Shown here: piece by piece, positions 1 to 9,235 of the stretch
Layout of the letters: each line of letters opens with the position of its first letter
Numbering within the stretch: position 1 is the stretch's first letter
Origin: Pectobacterium fontis
GTDB lineage: Bacteria; Pseudomonadota; Gammaproteobacteria; Enterobacterales; Enterobacteriaceae
Assembly: GCF_000803215.1 (NCBI RefSeq)
Contig: NZ_JSXC01000038.1
Coordinates: 1-64,000, forward strand
Direction: 5' to 3'
Length of the DNA: 64,000 nucleotides
Translations under genes and position numbers: made by a program
The notes under the pieces: model-generated
The model's input: only the letters and a program-made list of their open reading frames with translations
Database searches by the model: none
What the model was told of the DNA's origin: nothing

Positions 1-459
1 CTGCTGATTGCCGATGAGCCGACCAATGCGATGGAATCCACCACGCAGGCGCAGATTTTCCGCCTGCTGTCGCGCTTGAACCAAAACAATAACACCACCA
101 TTCTGCTCATCAGCCATGACCTGCAAACCATGAGTAAATGGGCTGACCGGATTAACGTGCTCTATTGCGGGCAAACGGTGGAAAGCGCGACCAGTGAAGA
201 TTTGATCACCGCGCCGCATCATCCTTATACGCAGGCGCTGATTCGCGCCATGCCCGATTTCGGCCGTTCGCTGCCGCACAAAAGCCGGCTGAACACGCTA
301 ACTGGCGCGATTCCCTCACTGGAACACCTGCCCATTGGCTGTCGACTCGGCCCACGCTGCCCTTACTCACAAAAACAGTGCATGCAAACGCCACCGTTGC
401 TTTCGGTTAAGAACCACTTATATGCCTGCCACTTTCCGCTCAACATGGAGGAACCGTGA
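1..459 (+). CDS. sapD: SapD, peptide ABC transporter ATP-binding protein (3' part)
   Basis: The frame is open from base 1, so only the C-terminal ~152 residues are present. It opens with the Walker B segment [11 protein letters not shown], followed by the H-loop LLISHD. The tail holds the cysteine-containing oligopeptide/dipeptide transporter C-terminal domain (GPRCPY, then two further Cys). SapD is one of two ATPases energising the SapABCDF inner-membrane complex, linked in enterobacteria and Erwinia to antimicrobial-peptide resistance and, through SapD, to Trk potassium uptake. The Walker A half lies outside the window. The stop codon overlaps the sapF start by one base (TGATG), which implies translational coupling in one operon. 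Identification rests on family motifs and the sapF neighbour. Confidence 0.93.
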   Translation: MLIADEPTNAMESTTQAQIFRLLSRLNQNNNTTILLISHDLQTMSKWADRINVLYCGQTVESATSEDLITAPHHPYTQALIRAMPDFGRSLPHKSRLNTLTGAIPSLEHLPIGCRLGPRCPYSQKQCMQTPPLLSVKNHLYACHFPLNMEEP

Positions 460-1274
460 TGGTTGAGATGCTACTTGAAGCCCGCAATCTGACCAAGACG
501 TTCCGCTATCGGACCGGATTATTCCGTCGTCAGCATGTTGAAGCGGTGAAATCTGTCAGCTTTACGCTACGTGAGCGGCAAACGCTCGCCATCATTGGCG
601 AGAATGGTTCGGGGAAATCGACATTGGCCAAAATGCTTTCCGGCATGATTGCGCCGACCTCCGGCGAGCTGGTTATCGACGATCATCCGCTGCATTACGG
701 TGATTACCGTTATCGCAGCCAGCGCATCCGCATGATCTTTCAGGATGCCAGCAATGCGCTCAACCCACGTCAGCGCATTGGGCAACTGCTGGATGTGCCG
801 CTGCGGCTGAATACCGATCTCAGTGCCGAAGCGCGTGAAAGAGCGATTAATCAGGCACTGTATCAGGTCGGGTTACGTCCCGATCACGCCTATTACTATC
901 CGCATGCGCTGGCACCGGGGCAAAAGCAGCGCGTCGGCCTGGCGCGCGCGCTGATCCTGCAACCGAAGGTGATTGTTGCCGATGAAGCGCTGGCGTCACT
1001 GGATATGTCTATGCGGTCACAGATTATCAACCTGATGCTGGAATTACAGGAAAAGCACGGTATCTCTTATATTTACGTGACACAGCATCTGGGCATGATG
1101 AAACACATCAGCGACCAGATTCTGGTGATGCAGGCTGGCGAAGTGGTAGAACGTGGCAGTACCGCCGATGTATTGGCCGCCCCGCTACATGACCTGACGA
1201 AACGTTTGATTGCCAGCCATTTCGGCGAAGCACTCAGCGCCGACGCCTGGCGACGCGACGGCGCACAACGTTAA
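459..1274 (+). CDS. sapF: SapF, peptide ABC transporter ATP-binding protein
   Basis: Complete 271-residue ABC ATPase, the second nucleotide-binding subunit of the Sap system. It shows Walker A (GENGSGKST, about residue 47), Q-loop (MIFQD), a degenerate signature reading LAPGQKQR instead of LSGGQ, Walker B (VIVADEALASLD) and a late TQH switch. The LAPGQ signature is normal for SapF. Start choice: a GTG lies three bases upstream, but ATG 459 gives [10 protein letters not shown], which lines up with the known SapF N-terminus and forms the TGATG junction with sapD. It is the last gene of the operon. About 190 bases separate it from fabI, where a TAGAAT hexamer at 1367-1372 may be a -10 element for fabI. 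Confidence 0.95.
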   Translation: MVEMLLEARNLTKTFRYRTGLFRRQHVEAVKSVSFTLRERQTLAIIGENGSGKSTLAKMLSGMIAPTSGELVIDDHPLHYGDYRYRSQRIRMIFQDASNALNPRQRIGQLLDVPLRLNTDLSAEARERAINQALYQVGLRPDHAYYYPHALAPGQKQRVGLARALILQPKVIVADEALASLDMSMRSQIINLMLELQEKHGISYIYVTQHLGMMKHISDQILVMQAGEVVERGSTADVLAAPLHDLTKRLIASHFGEALSADAWRRDGAQR

Positions 1275-1466
1275 TCTCCGCGCGCGACGACGGTATTCCC
1301 TGTGACCACAGGACAGTGGAAACAGGGAGGATACTGCTCGGAGTACCGCTACCGTCCCCAACATGGTAGAATCGCGCGGTTTATTCATCTCGGTCGTCAC
1401 TTGCCGCGTACCTGTACCGGCACAGAGATGGCGATCGCAGCAACAATGATCACAAGGATTACTGCT

Positions 1467-2255
1467 ATGGGTTTTCTTACCGGTAAGCGCATTCTGGTAA
1501 CAGGTGTTGCCAGCAACCGTTCTATTGCCTACGGTATTGCACAAGCAATGCAGCGTGAAGGTGCCGAACTGGCCTTCACCTATCAGAACGACAAATTGAA
1601 AGCACGCGTTGAAGGCTTTGCCAGCGAACTGGGTTCCAGCATCGTTCTGCCGTGTGATGTCGCTGAAGATGCCAGCATCGAAGCACTGTTTACCGAACTG
1701 GCTAACGTATGGCCGACCTTTGATGGCTTCGTGCATTCGATCGCTTACGCGCCGGGCGACCAACTGGACGGTGACTACGTTGATGCCGTTACCCGTGAAG
1801 GTTTCAATATCGCTCACGATATCAGCTCTTACAGCTTCGTTGCGATGGCGAAAGCCTGCCGTAAGATGCTGAACCCGAACTCAGCGCTGGTGACACTGTC
1901 CTATCTGGGTGCTGAGCGCGCCATCCCGAACTACAACGTAATGGGTCTGGCAAAAGCGTCTCTGGAAGCGAACGTTCGTTACATGGCGAATGCCATGGGT
2001 GCTCAGGGCGTGCGTGTGAACGCTATCTCTGCTGGCCCGATTCGTACGCTGGCGGCGTCCGGCATCAAAGACTTCAAGAAAATGCTGTCGCATTGCGAAG
2101 CCGTTACGCCAATCCGTCGCGTTGTTACCATTGAAGATGTGGGCAACTCTGCCGCGTTCCTGTGCTCCGATCTGGCTGCCGGTATCTCCGGTGAAGTCCT
2201 GCACGTTGACGGCGGCTTCAGCATCGCCGCAATGAACGAACTGGAACTGAAATAA
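1467..2255 (+). CDS. fabI: FabI, enoyl-[acyl-carrier-protein] reductase (NADH)
   Basis: Cytoplasmic NADH-dependent enoyl-ACP reductase, last step of each fatty-acid elongation cycle. The 262-residue length is the enterobacterial one. It is a short-chain dehydrogenase fold with the atypical nucleotide motif [11 protein letters not shown] near residue 13. The catalytic Tyr/Lys arrangement lies around [20 protein letters not shown], and there is a C-terminal [13 protein letters not shown] 1467 is chosen because it follows an AAGGA ribosome site at 1454-1458 and reproduces the family N-terminus [10 protein letters not shown]. An in-frame ATG 165 bases upstream would add an unrelated tail. Two hairpins follow the stop. 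Confidence 0.97.
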   Translation: MGFLTGKRILVTGVASNRSIAYGIAQAMQREGAELAFTYQNDKLKARVEGFASELGSSIVLPCDVAEDASIEALFTELANVWPTFDGFVHSIAYAPGDQLDGDYVDAVTREGFNIAHDISSYSFVAMAKACRKMLNPNSALVTLSYLGAERAIPNYNVMGLAKASLEANVRYMANAMGAQGVRVNAISAGPIRTLAASGIKDFKKMLSHCEAVTPIRRVVTIEDVGNSAAFLCSDLAAGISGEVLHVDGGFSIAAMNELELK

Positions 2256-2269
2256 GCTACTGGTTATAA

Positions 2270-2299
2270 AAAATGCGCGCCTGCAAAGGCGCGCATTTT
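2270..2299 (+). terminator. Rho-independent terminator of fabI
   Basis: A perfect 12-bp stem (arms 2270-2281 and 2288-2299, GC-rich core GCGCGCC/GGCGCGC) closes a six-base loop. It ends in a T run 15 bases after the fabI stop codon. Confidence 0.85.
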
Positions 2300-2311
2300 T
2301 ATTGGCTAGCG

Positions 2312-2334
2312 AAAAAGGCGCGTCGCGCCTTTTT
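2312..2334. terminator. Second, bidirectional-looking terminator
   Basis: A near-perfect palindrome with A5 at one end and T5 at the other (core GGCGCG/CGCGCC) lies between fabI and the convergent substrate-binding-protein gene. It can terminate in both directions and probably serves the minus-strand gene ending at 2340. Confidence 0.7.
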
Positions 2335-2339
2335 GCATT

Positions 2340-3461
2340 TTAATGTGGGAGAGGCTGTTCAGGATGCAGTCCCAACCATCCAGGAGACGGCTCTCCTTTA
2401 ACTTCGCCCAGATACAGACCGATCTGCGAGCGGAAACGTTCTACCGCCGCTCTGTCGCTCATGAATTTGTCAAAGGCTGCCGGGCTGGTATTTTTATATT
2501 CCCAGATGTGCTTATAGCCTGCGGGCGGTGTCACGTCAGTTCTCACTGACCACATGTACCACACATTTTTCTGGGTTTCTTTATCCAGTAACCAGTTCAG
2601 ATAGAGCTTTGCCCCTTCTTTGTGCTTAGCGTCTTTAAAGATCGCTGCTCTCTGAGCCCAAGAGACAAACGGGTCATGTTCAGGAAGCACAAACCGTGAG
2701 GCTGACTTTTCATCCACGGTCAGCGCGCCGTCCGTTGAAAACGTCGCCGTGGCCTTGCCGCTTTCTACATCATCGGCAGGCGCCTGAGTCCCGCGAACGT
2801 ACATAGGATCCTGCTCGCTAAACTTCTGAACGTAGCTCCAGCCGTGCTTATCCACGACCTGCTTAAACCAGAAAAGCACCGCATCATCATCATTCGGGTA
2901 TGTGACAACGATTTTGCCTTTCAGCTCTGGACGCAGATAGTCAGCGGCTTCACGCGGCCAGTCCTTCTGTTGAAGCTGCCGGCTGTTCACCACATTGCTG
3001 AAGGCGTCAACAAAGACGCCAGTCCAGGCACCATCACCATCGCGGAATTCAGGCCAGATTTTATCCCAGCCCGCTGGCTTATAGTTCAGCAGTACACCCT
3101 CTTTCTTCCAACGAGGAAAATCCTGTAGGGTCTGCAATTGGACAACGTCAGGCACAAGCGATTTGGTCGCTAACTGGTTGTCGATGCGAGCATCGTGAAA
3201 CTTGCTGTAATCGACGATAACGTTGAGCTTCATACCAGGAAAGCGTTTTTCAAACGCCTGCTTGATGCCATCCTGCTGTCCGGGGGTGTCTCCGCCCGCA
3301 TAAACAGTAACGACGCCCCCTTCTTTTAGCGCGCTCTGATATATATGTTCCAGTGAACGGTTCTCCTGACTCACGGCAGCCTGAGCCGTTAGGGTGAAAA
3401 CTCCTGCGGTCAAAAGAACAGCTCCCGAGACAAACGGAGGGAGGGGAGAGAATACCTTCAT
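2340..3461 (-). CDS. Periplasmic substrate-binding protein of an ABC transporter (iron/organic-ligand family 1)
   Basis: A 373-residue extracellular solute-binding protein. The N-terminal signal peptide ends near LTAQA/AVSQE. The mature part resembles the Fe(III)/spermidine-type binding fold (VVTVYAGGDTPGQQDGIKQAFEKR near the start, then a mid-domain VDAFSNVVNS hinge segment). ATG 3461 (MKVFSPLPPF) follows an AGGA site; the in-frame TTG six bases further up is less likely. No permease or ATPase lies beside it, so it must work with a transporter encoded elsewhere or be an orphan receptor. The ligand cannot be assigned from sequence. It lies downstream of apbE on the same strand with a 306-base gap. 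Confidence 0.75.
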   Translation of the reverse strand: MKVFSPLPPFVSGAVLLTAGVFTLTAQAAVSQENRSLEHIYQSALKEGGVVTVYAGGDTPGQQDGIKQAFEKRFPGMKLNVIVDYSKFHDARIDNQLATKSLVPDVVQLQTLQDFPRWKKEGVLLNYKPAGWDKIWPEFRDGDGAWTGVFVDAFSNVVNSRQLQQKDWPREAADYLRPELKGKIVVTYPNDDDAVLFWFKQVVDKHGWSYVQKFSEQDPMYVRGTQAPADDVESGKATATFSTDGALTVDEKSASRFVLPEHDPFVSWAQRAAIFKDAKHKEGAKLYLNWLLDKETQKNVWYMWSVRTDVTPPAGYKHIWEYKNTSPAAFDKFMSDRAAVERFRSQIGLYLGEVKGEPSPGWLGLHPEQPLPH

Positions 3462-3767
3462 AATCAACGTTTCCTTTTTTCAGTGAATCAGTCTGAGGCT
3501 CATCTCATATATAGCAGGGTTCAGCGCCAATGAATACTGCGCTGTGACAGGATGCGTTTTCGCTTTCAGGATACAGCGCCGCCATTTCGGATAGATGTTC
3601 ACCCAAACCGGCGTATCATAGACATCTGGAGATTGTCCGGCAAATCGGGCACGTTCGTTTTCTGGGTGTGTAAGCCACGGATAATTTATCTGCACACCAG
3701 TCGCGCGATATCTACTTAACCAATGCTCATGTTTGATTTTTGCACACAGAATCAAATAAATGGCTAG
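3462..3767. other. Intergenic stretch between apbE and the binding-protein gene
   Basis: About 300 bases without a convincing gene. A 91-codon open frame on the minus strand (3480-3755) begins only at TTG, lacks a ribosome site and resembles nothing recognised. The region presumably carries the promoter of the binding-protein gene. Confidence 0.4.
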
Positions 3768-4742
3768 TCATTCATGCTGAGTAATCAAATAATCCTTATC
3801 CAGCAACTCAAACGTATGATGCCGCTGAGAAGAAAAGATAATCTTTCGGTTTTTCGTCACAAAGATAGCGTCGATATCCGGCTGGTTTCGTAGAAAGTGA
3901 ATACCCGCGCTGACCCCCATGCCATACAATAATGTGGTGTAAATATCGCCGTCGAGAGAGTCGTTGGAAATAACTGTCACACTGTGTAATTCATTATCCA
4001 GCGGATAACCCGTGCGGGGATCGAGAATATGGTGATAGATTTGGTCATCCACGGTAAAAAAACGCTCATAGACGCCGGATGTCACCACGGATTTGTTCTG
4101 CACCTTGATAAGACCAAGCAGACTATCGCGATCCGCGAAAGGTTTCTGCAAGCCAATACGCCATAGCCCTTGCTCATCCGTCAGCGCGTTGCCGATAGCC
4201 AGCACGTTACCGCCCAAATTGATCAACGCATCCTGAATCGCATGTTGATGCAGGACATCTCTGACGATATCGGCAATGTAACCTTTCGCAATCGCTCCCA
4301 GGTCGATCTCCATTCCTGCTCGTTCTAACAGCACCGCGCGATCCTGTTCTCTGAGGATAATGCGTTCGGGATGCGTGAATGCCAGCGCCCGTTGTATCGA
4401 TGCGCTGTCAGGCACCGTGCTACCGCTAAAACCGATTTTCCAGAGTTTGACAACAGGACCAATCGCCACATTAAAGCCGCTGTTTTCAATCAGACTCACC
4501 GCTTTGGCGCGTTTAATCAGTTCAAAGACAACCGGGCTGACCGAAACATACGCTTTACCTGCCGCATGGTTAATGCTCATCACTTCCGACTGTGCCCGAT
4601 TAACGGTAAGAGCATCCTCAAGCTGTTTGATGCGCAGGAAAACCTGCCTGACGGCGGTTTCATCATGAACAAACAGTTTGAGCTGGATGGGGCTACCCAT
4701 CAGATTAACGGAATAAACATAAGCGTTATCGACTGACGGCAT
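3768..4742 (-). CDS. apbE: ApbE-family FAD:protein FMN transferase
   Basis: Transfers FMN from FAD to a threonine of a target flavoprotein, forming a phosphoester bond; Mg-dependent. The 324 residues show family motifs: an N-terminal MGSPIQLKL strand, NVAIGPVVKLW, the core IDLGAIAKGYIAD segment, NLGGNVLAIGN and a metal-site region near SLDGDIYTTLLYGMG. There is no obvious signal peptide or lipobox, unlike periplasmic ApbE, so a cytoplasmic enzyme is likely. ATG 4742 is chosen because GGGAG sits eight bases upstream; the longer frame adds ten residues without a site. It lies 106 bases downstream of the fumarate-reductase-like gene, whose FMN-binding domain contains an ApbE target motif, so that protein is the probable client. 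Confidence 0.88.
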   Translation of the reverse strand: MPSVDNAYVYSVNLMGSPIQLKLFVHDETAVRQVFLRIKQLEDALTVNRAQSEVMSINHAAGKAYVSVSPVVFELIKRAKAVSLIENSGFNVAIGPVVKLWKIGFSGSTVPDSASIQRALAFTHPERIILREQDRAVLLERAGMEIDLGAIAKGYIADIVRDVLHQHAIQDALINLGGNVLAIGNALTDEQGLWRIGLQKPFADRDSLLGLIKVQNKSVVTSGVYERFFTVDDQIYHHILDPRTGYPLDNELHSVTVISNDSLDGDIYTTLLYGMGVSAGIHFLRNQPDIDAIFVTKNRKIIFSSQRHHTFELLDKDYLITQHE

Positions 4743-4848
4743 AAGGCAACTCCCATGAACGAATGGCGACACTGAGAGGAAAGGGGCGGAAAATGGCGAG
4801 CGCCCTTTCAGACGCGCGCCAGCAGTACGACGATTTTATTACTAACGC

Positions 4849-7725
4849 TTATTCCTCTATCAGCATCGGCTGATTTTTAGCGATTTTCGCCGCCGCGTTC
4901 GCAAACCTTGGCTTACGCGCCTTCGTTGGAAAAGCGCCAGAATGACGTGGTGCCCGCACATACGCCGCCGCCTGAATCCCTGCCTGAATGCCGAAGATAA
5001 TAATATCCGCTACCGCGTTACCACCAATGCGGTTCGCTCCGTGGATCCCCCCAACCACTTCCCCTGCCGCATACGCACCGGAAATCGTCTCTTTGTGGCG
5101 GTTAAGCACTTCCGCTTTCTCGTTGATAGTAACGCCGCCCATGGTGTGATGCACACCCGGCGCTACCTTAATGGCGTAATAAGGTGCCTGATTCAGCGGA
5201 TCGCGCATCCCTGTTGTACGGCCAAAGTCCTCGTCGTGCTTCTGAGCAATAAACACGTTGTAGCGTTCGAGCGTGGCGTGCAGCACTGCCTGTGGCATGT
5301 CGAGCTTGTCGGCCAGTTCAGCGACGCTCCCTGCGCTGACGGTCAGCCCCTGTGAGACGTACTCTTCGACCGCACGATTGCGGTTTCTTACCTGCTCGTC
5401 GAACAGGATGTACGCATAACCTTCCGGTAAATTAACAATGGCTGACGAGACGTTATCGCGTGTTTCCATCTCATTAAAGAAACGTTCCCCGCGCTGCGAT
5501 ACCAGAATGGCTCCACCGCCGCGAATGGATTCGGAGATCAGATAAGAAGTGGTCTGTTCAACCGTCGGATGGGTTTGAATTTCCCCCATATCCACCGTAT
5601 CCGCGCCAATCTGTTCCAGCAGACGGATCCCCCCCCCCGTCGCCCCTTTATGGTTGGTGGTGACAAAGCCTTTCAGATCGGGACGATATGACTCAACCAT
5701 CGCCTGATTGGCACTGAAACCGCCCGTGGCAACAATCACCGCTTTTGTCGCAATCAGATTTTCTTCCTGTTCATCGTTGACGATTCGGACAGCGGTAACT
5801 TTGCCCTTCTCCTGCACAATTTCCGTTACCGCCGTTTCCAGCAGTACTTCGATATTGTGCTTATTGAGGTTTTTAATCAGCCCGCTGACCAGATAGCCCC
5901 CTACCGCCGCACCGCTGGCAGGCCGATGCGTCCTGTCCACGCTCATGCCGCCCGTGGTGGTGATGTCGCTCAGTTCGATGTCGTGCTGCGCCAGCCAGTT
6001 GATCGCATCCGACGCGTGCTCGACGAAATATTGCACCAGCGCTGGGTTGTTTATCTGTTTGCCACTTTTCAGTGTTTCTTCATAAAACAGTGTCTGGCTG
6101 TCTTCAATCCCTTTATTCTGCTGAAAGACCGTGCCTGCCGCGTTCATGCCGGCAGAAGCCTTGATGGTGTTTCCGCCGATGACCGGCATCTTTTCAATCA
6201 CGATAACGCGCGCGCCCGCTTCGCTGGCCTGAATCGCCGCCGCCAGCCCCGCGCCGCCGCTGCCAATCACCACCACATCCGCTTCACGGCGTGCATTCGG
6301 GTTACCGCCCTCGGCCAGAATCGCGTCTTTGCTCGATTTCACCATTGCTTTGGTGACGGCCTTTTTAATCGCTTCACTCTGTGCCGTTGCGCCCGTTACG
6401 GCATCAACGTGTGGACTATTGGTATCCAGAATGCGTTCGCGGATGATGTCAAAACTGATTTTCAGTGAAGCATCCATCTCGCGGTTATCCAACGCGATAT
6501 CGGCAACCCGATTGTGTTCAAAATGGACGGTAATTTGCAGTTCGCTACCGTCATCCTGAACACGTTCCTGATAAGCGCCGGATTTAAATTTCTTGCTGGT
6601 TAAATTCACGTCCCGAATCATGGCTTCAACTAATGAGAAGCGCCACAGCGGTTCAGGAATTATTAATGCTTCACGCTTATCGCTGGCGATATAAAGATCG
6701 AGTTTTTCCTGTTCAGCGATGCGATCTGTCCAGTCTGGATAAGCAATACAGGCTCTGCCAACCGCAACGAGGTCATAGCCATTGTCTAACGCGGCTTCTG
6801 CATCGGCCTGATTGACAATATCCCCGACGCCAATCACCGGAATCGCGGCTAATGTCGCGGAACGACGGGTAACATATTTTTTGATCAGCGGCGTCGGATC
6901 ATTTTTTTCCACAATGGATGAACGCAGAATATTTCCCATCGAGAAGTGAACGTAATCCAGCCCGCGTGCCGCTAATTTTTCCAGCAGATAAAGCGAATCA
7001 TCAAAATGAATACCCGGCTCTTCGATCTCTTCTGGCGAAAAACGATAGCCGATAATGAACGAGGAATCCGCGTATTGATCCGCGACGTCATGGGTAATAT
7101 CTAACACCGCCAGCGGAAATGCGGCGCGTTTATCACGACTGCCGCCCCATTTGTCTGTACGCTGATTCGAGTGGGGAGAATAGAATTGTTGGATCAGATA
7201 GGTGTTCGCACCGTGGATTTCAACCCCATCGAACCCTGCCTGAATAGCGCGCCGGACAGCATCGCCAAATTTTGCGATCATGGCGTCAACCTCGTCCCCC
7301 GTCAGTGCTACCGGAACGATCGCGCCTGCGCGCGGTGCGGCAATCGCACTGGGCGCGACCGGTGTGGCACCGCCGATAAAACGCGGTTCAACCATACGGC
7401 CGCCGTGATAAATTTGCAGGATTGCCGTCGATCCCTTTTCTTTAATCGCCGTCGCGATTTTAGCCAGTCCGGCGATTTTGTCGTCGTTGTCTATTCCTAT
7501 CGCACCGGGAAAAGCCAACCCTTTGTCATCAATGAAACAGCATTCCACAATCACAGTGCCGATGCGACCCGCTCTGGCCTGATAATATTCCACCAGCTCT
7601 TTAGTCACACTCCCATCGTAAAACCCGCTACAGGTGGTCATGGGTGCCATCAGTACCCGGTTTTTCAGCGTCGCGCCGTTGGGGAGTGTAAAAGCAGCAA
7701 ATAAATCATGGTGACTATTCTTCAT
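4849..7725 (-). CDS. Three-domain soluble fumarate-reductase-type flavoprotein (OYE + FMN_bind + FAD_binding_2)
   Basis: A 958-residue fusion. Residues ~1-350 form an Old Yellow Enzyme-like NADH:flavin oxidoreductase barrel (APMTT near the start, HGANTYLIQQF, then TDKWGGS). Residues ~370-470 are an FMN_bind domain with DAVTGAT at ~440-446, the ApbE flavinylation motif. From ~480 on is a fumarate reductase/succinate dehydrogenase-type FAD domain (GSGGAGLAAA). It keeps the soluble fumarate-reductase active-site segments QTHPT, SIRGGGAILV, GVHHTMGGVTI and HGANRIGGNA. No signal peptide is seen, so a cytoplasmic NADH-driven reductase of fumarate or another 2-enoate is expected, like the Klebsiella three-domain enzyme. 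ATG 7725 has GGAG eight bases upstream. The substrate (fumarate, acrylate, cinnamate, urocanate) is inferred, not proven. Confidence 0.88.
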   Translation of the reverse strand: MKNSHHDLFAAFTLPNGATLKNRVLMAPMTTCSGFYDGSVTKELVEYYQARAGRIGTVIVECCFIDDKGLAFPGAIGIDNDDKIAGLAKIATAIKEKGSTAILQIYHGGRMVEPRFIGGATPVAPSAIAAPRAGAIVPVALTGDEVDAMIAKFGDAVRRAIQAGFDGVEIHGANTYLIQQFYSPHSNQRTDKWGGSRDKRAAFPLAVLDITHDVADQYADSSFIIGYRFSPEEIEEPGIHFDDSLYLLEKLAARGLDYVHFSMGNILRSSIVEKNDPTPLIKKYVTRRSATLAAIPVIGVGDIVNQADAEAALDNGYDLVAVGRACIAYPDWTDRIAEQEKLDLYIASDKREALIIPEPLWRFSLVEAMIRDVNLTSKKFKSGAYQERVQDDGSELQITVHFEHNRVADIALDNREMDASLKISFDIIRERILDTNSPHVDAVTGATAQSEAIKKAVTKAMVKSSKDAILAEGGNPNARREADVVVIGSGGAGLAAAIQASEAGARVIVIEKMPVIGGNTIKASAGMNAAGTVFQQNKGIEDSQTLFYEETLKSGKQINNPALVQYFVEHASDAINWLAQHDIELSDITTTGGMSVDRTHRPASGAAVGGYLVSGLIKNLNKHNIEVLLETAVTEIVQEKGKVTAVRIVNDEQEENLIATKAVIVATGGFSANQAMVESYRPDLKGFVTTNHKGATGGGIRLLEQIGADTVDMGEIQTHPTVEQTTSYLISESIRGGGAILVSQRGERFFNEMETRDNVSSAIVNLPEGYAYILFDEQVRNRNRAVEEYVSQGLTVSAGSVAELADKLDMPQAVLHATLERYNVFIAQKHDEDFGRTTGMRDPLNQAPYYAIKVAPGVHHTMGGVTINEKAEVLNRHKETISGAYAAGEVVGGIHGANRIGGNAVADIIIFGIQAGIQAAAYVRAPRHSGAFPTKARKPRFANAAAKIAKNQPMLIEE

Positions 7726-8038
7726 AATGAATACTCCACTTAAAATAAAAATCCTGTTCGAAAAGGCCATGTTTGTTTTTAATCGTCAATTATTCTGGCT
7801 GATAATTTGCGAACTTATTACTTACCAAGTATCTATTTTTTTAAATGTTATAAAACGTTTTTTTACTATTTAAACTATTTTTGTTATTCCGCTTTCACTA
7901 GGGATATTTGCACAATCCATTTTTATATTTAATATTCCATTTACCTCATTAACATTTATTTATCTTGAAAATAACTAATCAGATATTATTGATATTCTGC
8001 ATAACAAAAAATGCGCCAGAAAATAAAAACGAGCCAGA
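7726..8038. other. AT-rich promoter region between the LysR gene and the fumarate-reductase-like gene
   Basis: About 310 very AT-rich bases separating two minus-strand genes. It must hold the promoter of the flavoprotein-apbE unit and the end of the LysR transcript. I looked for an FNR-type TTGAT-N4-ATCAA site and did not find a good match. Confidence 0.4.
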
Positions 8039-8941
8039 TTATGACTGCGTTTGCAACCACTGCTGTGCCACATCAAAAAAGTTCTGTGCCAGCGGCGTCG
8101 CTTTGCCCACCTGCGCGACAACGACCGCAGCCCGACGACGCATCGGCGGAAATTGCAGCGGCCGTAGCGCTAACGCGGGCGTCATTTGCGGGATGAGGCT
8201 ACCATGGGGAACAATCGCGCACCCAAGCCCGACATAAACGCTTTGCAGCAGTTGCAGGATGGAAGCACTTTCCACCTTAACCCACGGCGATACACCCATT
8301 TCGCGGAAGTGGCTATCCAGATAGCGACGGAAATAACGGCTGGCCTCCGCCAGACAGAGCGGCAGATCGGAAAGAGCCTCGAGATCCAACGGCGTGTCAC
8401 CCATCAACTGCGGGAAATGTTGTGGATGGAACAGCACATCCACACCCTGCTCCGTTAACGGCGACGCCTGAAAGTGCAACTCCTGTAGCGTCGAAAATTC
8501 GAAAAAGCCGATGCCAACATCCACGGAATGCGCATTCAGCGCTTCCAGTAATTGATCCGCACTGAATAGCGAGATCTGAAAATCCAATTGCGGATAAACC
8601 TCGTTTATCGCTGCCAGCAGGCTCGACAGCGCGATACTGCTTTGCGGCACCGCGCCAATGCGTAAGACCCCACTCACGCCGCGCTTCAGCGATGCGACTT
8701 CCAGCTTTAACCCCTGATACACCGAGACAATTTCCCGCGCCCAGGCCAGCACGCGTTCGCCTTCGGCCGTAAAACCCTCAAAATTGTTACCCCGGTTAAT
8801 TAACGCCAGATCCAGCTCGCGCTCCAGATTTTTCAACCGCATAGAGAGCGTCGGCTGGCTGACAAAGCTGGCCTCCGCTGCCCGGCCGAAATGACGCTCT
8901 TTCTCCAGATTGCAGAGGTATTGCAGTTGCTTAATATCCAT
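8039..8941 (-). CDS. LysR-family transcriptional regulator
   Basis: A 300-residue regulator. The N-terminal winged helix-turn-helix reads MDIKQLQYLCNLEKERHFGRAAEASFVSQ at its start, and the LERELDLALINR segment is typical of LysR. A periplasmic-binding-like effector domain runs from about residue 90 to the end. It is divergent from the molybdopterin oxidoreductase gene (start 9236) and lies upstream of the flavoprotein-apbE genes on its own strand. LysR proteins commonly regulate the divergent neighbour, so either set could be its target. The effector ligand is unknown. A small aromatic or unsaturated carboxylate would fit the reductase neighbour, but that is only inference. Confidence 0.88.
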   Translation of the reverse strand: MDIKQLQYLCNLEKERHFGRAAEASFVSQPTLSMRLKNLERELDLALINRGNNFEGFTAEGERVLAWAREIVSVYQGLKLEVASLKRGVSGVLRIGAVPQSSIALSSLLAAINEVYPQLDFQISLFSADQLLEALNAHSVDVGIGFFEFSTLQELHFQASPLTEQGVDVLFHPQHFPQLMGDTPLDLEALSDLPLCLAEASRYFRRYLDSHFREMGVSPWVKVESASILQLLQSVYVGLGCAIVPHGSLIPQMTPALALRPLQFPPMRRRAAVVVAQVGKATPLAQNFFDVAQQWLQTQS

Positions 8942-9097
8942 CGTCAGACTCTGTAGTGGGTGAGAGTCGAGTATATCATCGATAAATGCCCTCTATCCCA
9001 CCATAGCCGCATTTGATTAGACGCGATCGCCGACGACACCTACACTTCTCTCAAGAGCAAATATTTAAACTTTTGTTCACATAAAAAAAACAAAACC

Positions 9098-9213
9098 CTA
9101 AATAATTCGAGTTTCAGGACGGCGGCAACGCAGCGAGTCCCCAGGAGCTTACTCAAGTAAGTGACTGGGGTGAGCGAGGCAGCCAACACACCTGCAACTT
9201 GAAGTATGACGGG
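9098..9213 (+). repeat. Dispersed palindromic repeat, full-length copy
   Basis: A ~116-base element with conserved termini: a 5' end reading AATTCGAGTTTCAGGAC and a 3' end reading CTGCAACTTGAAGTATGAC. The centre folds as a long imperfect hairpin (CCCCAG...CTTACT/AGTAAG...CTGGGG). Related copies in opposite orientation lie at 33846-33927 and 34782-34916, and a terminal fragment at 17446-17479. It occupies the promoter-side leader of the ydeP-like gene, ending only 22 bases before its start codon. Confidence 0.75.
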
Positions 9214-9235
9214 TTTATTCACCTGCGGAACGTCT

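Noticed and set aside
1302..1466. Upstream in-frame extension of fabI
   Set aside because: Adds 55 residues unrelated to FabI and lacks a ribosome site; the start at 1467 matches the family length of 262.
1185..1817. 210-codon minus-strand frame across the sapF end and fabI start
   Set aside because: Antisense shadow of two well-supported genes; no motif.
3480..3755. 91-codon minus-strand open frame between apbE and the binding-protein gene
   Set aside because: Starts only at TTG, no ribosome site, no recognisable motif or conserved pattern; treated as non-coding.
7726..8038. FNR box for the fumarate-reductase-like gene
   Set aside because: Only poor matches such as TTGATATTC were seen; not supportable by eye.
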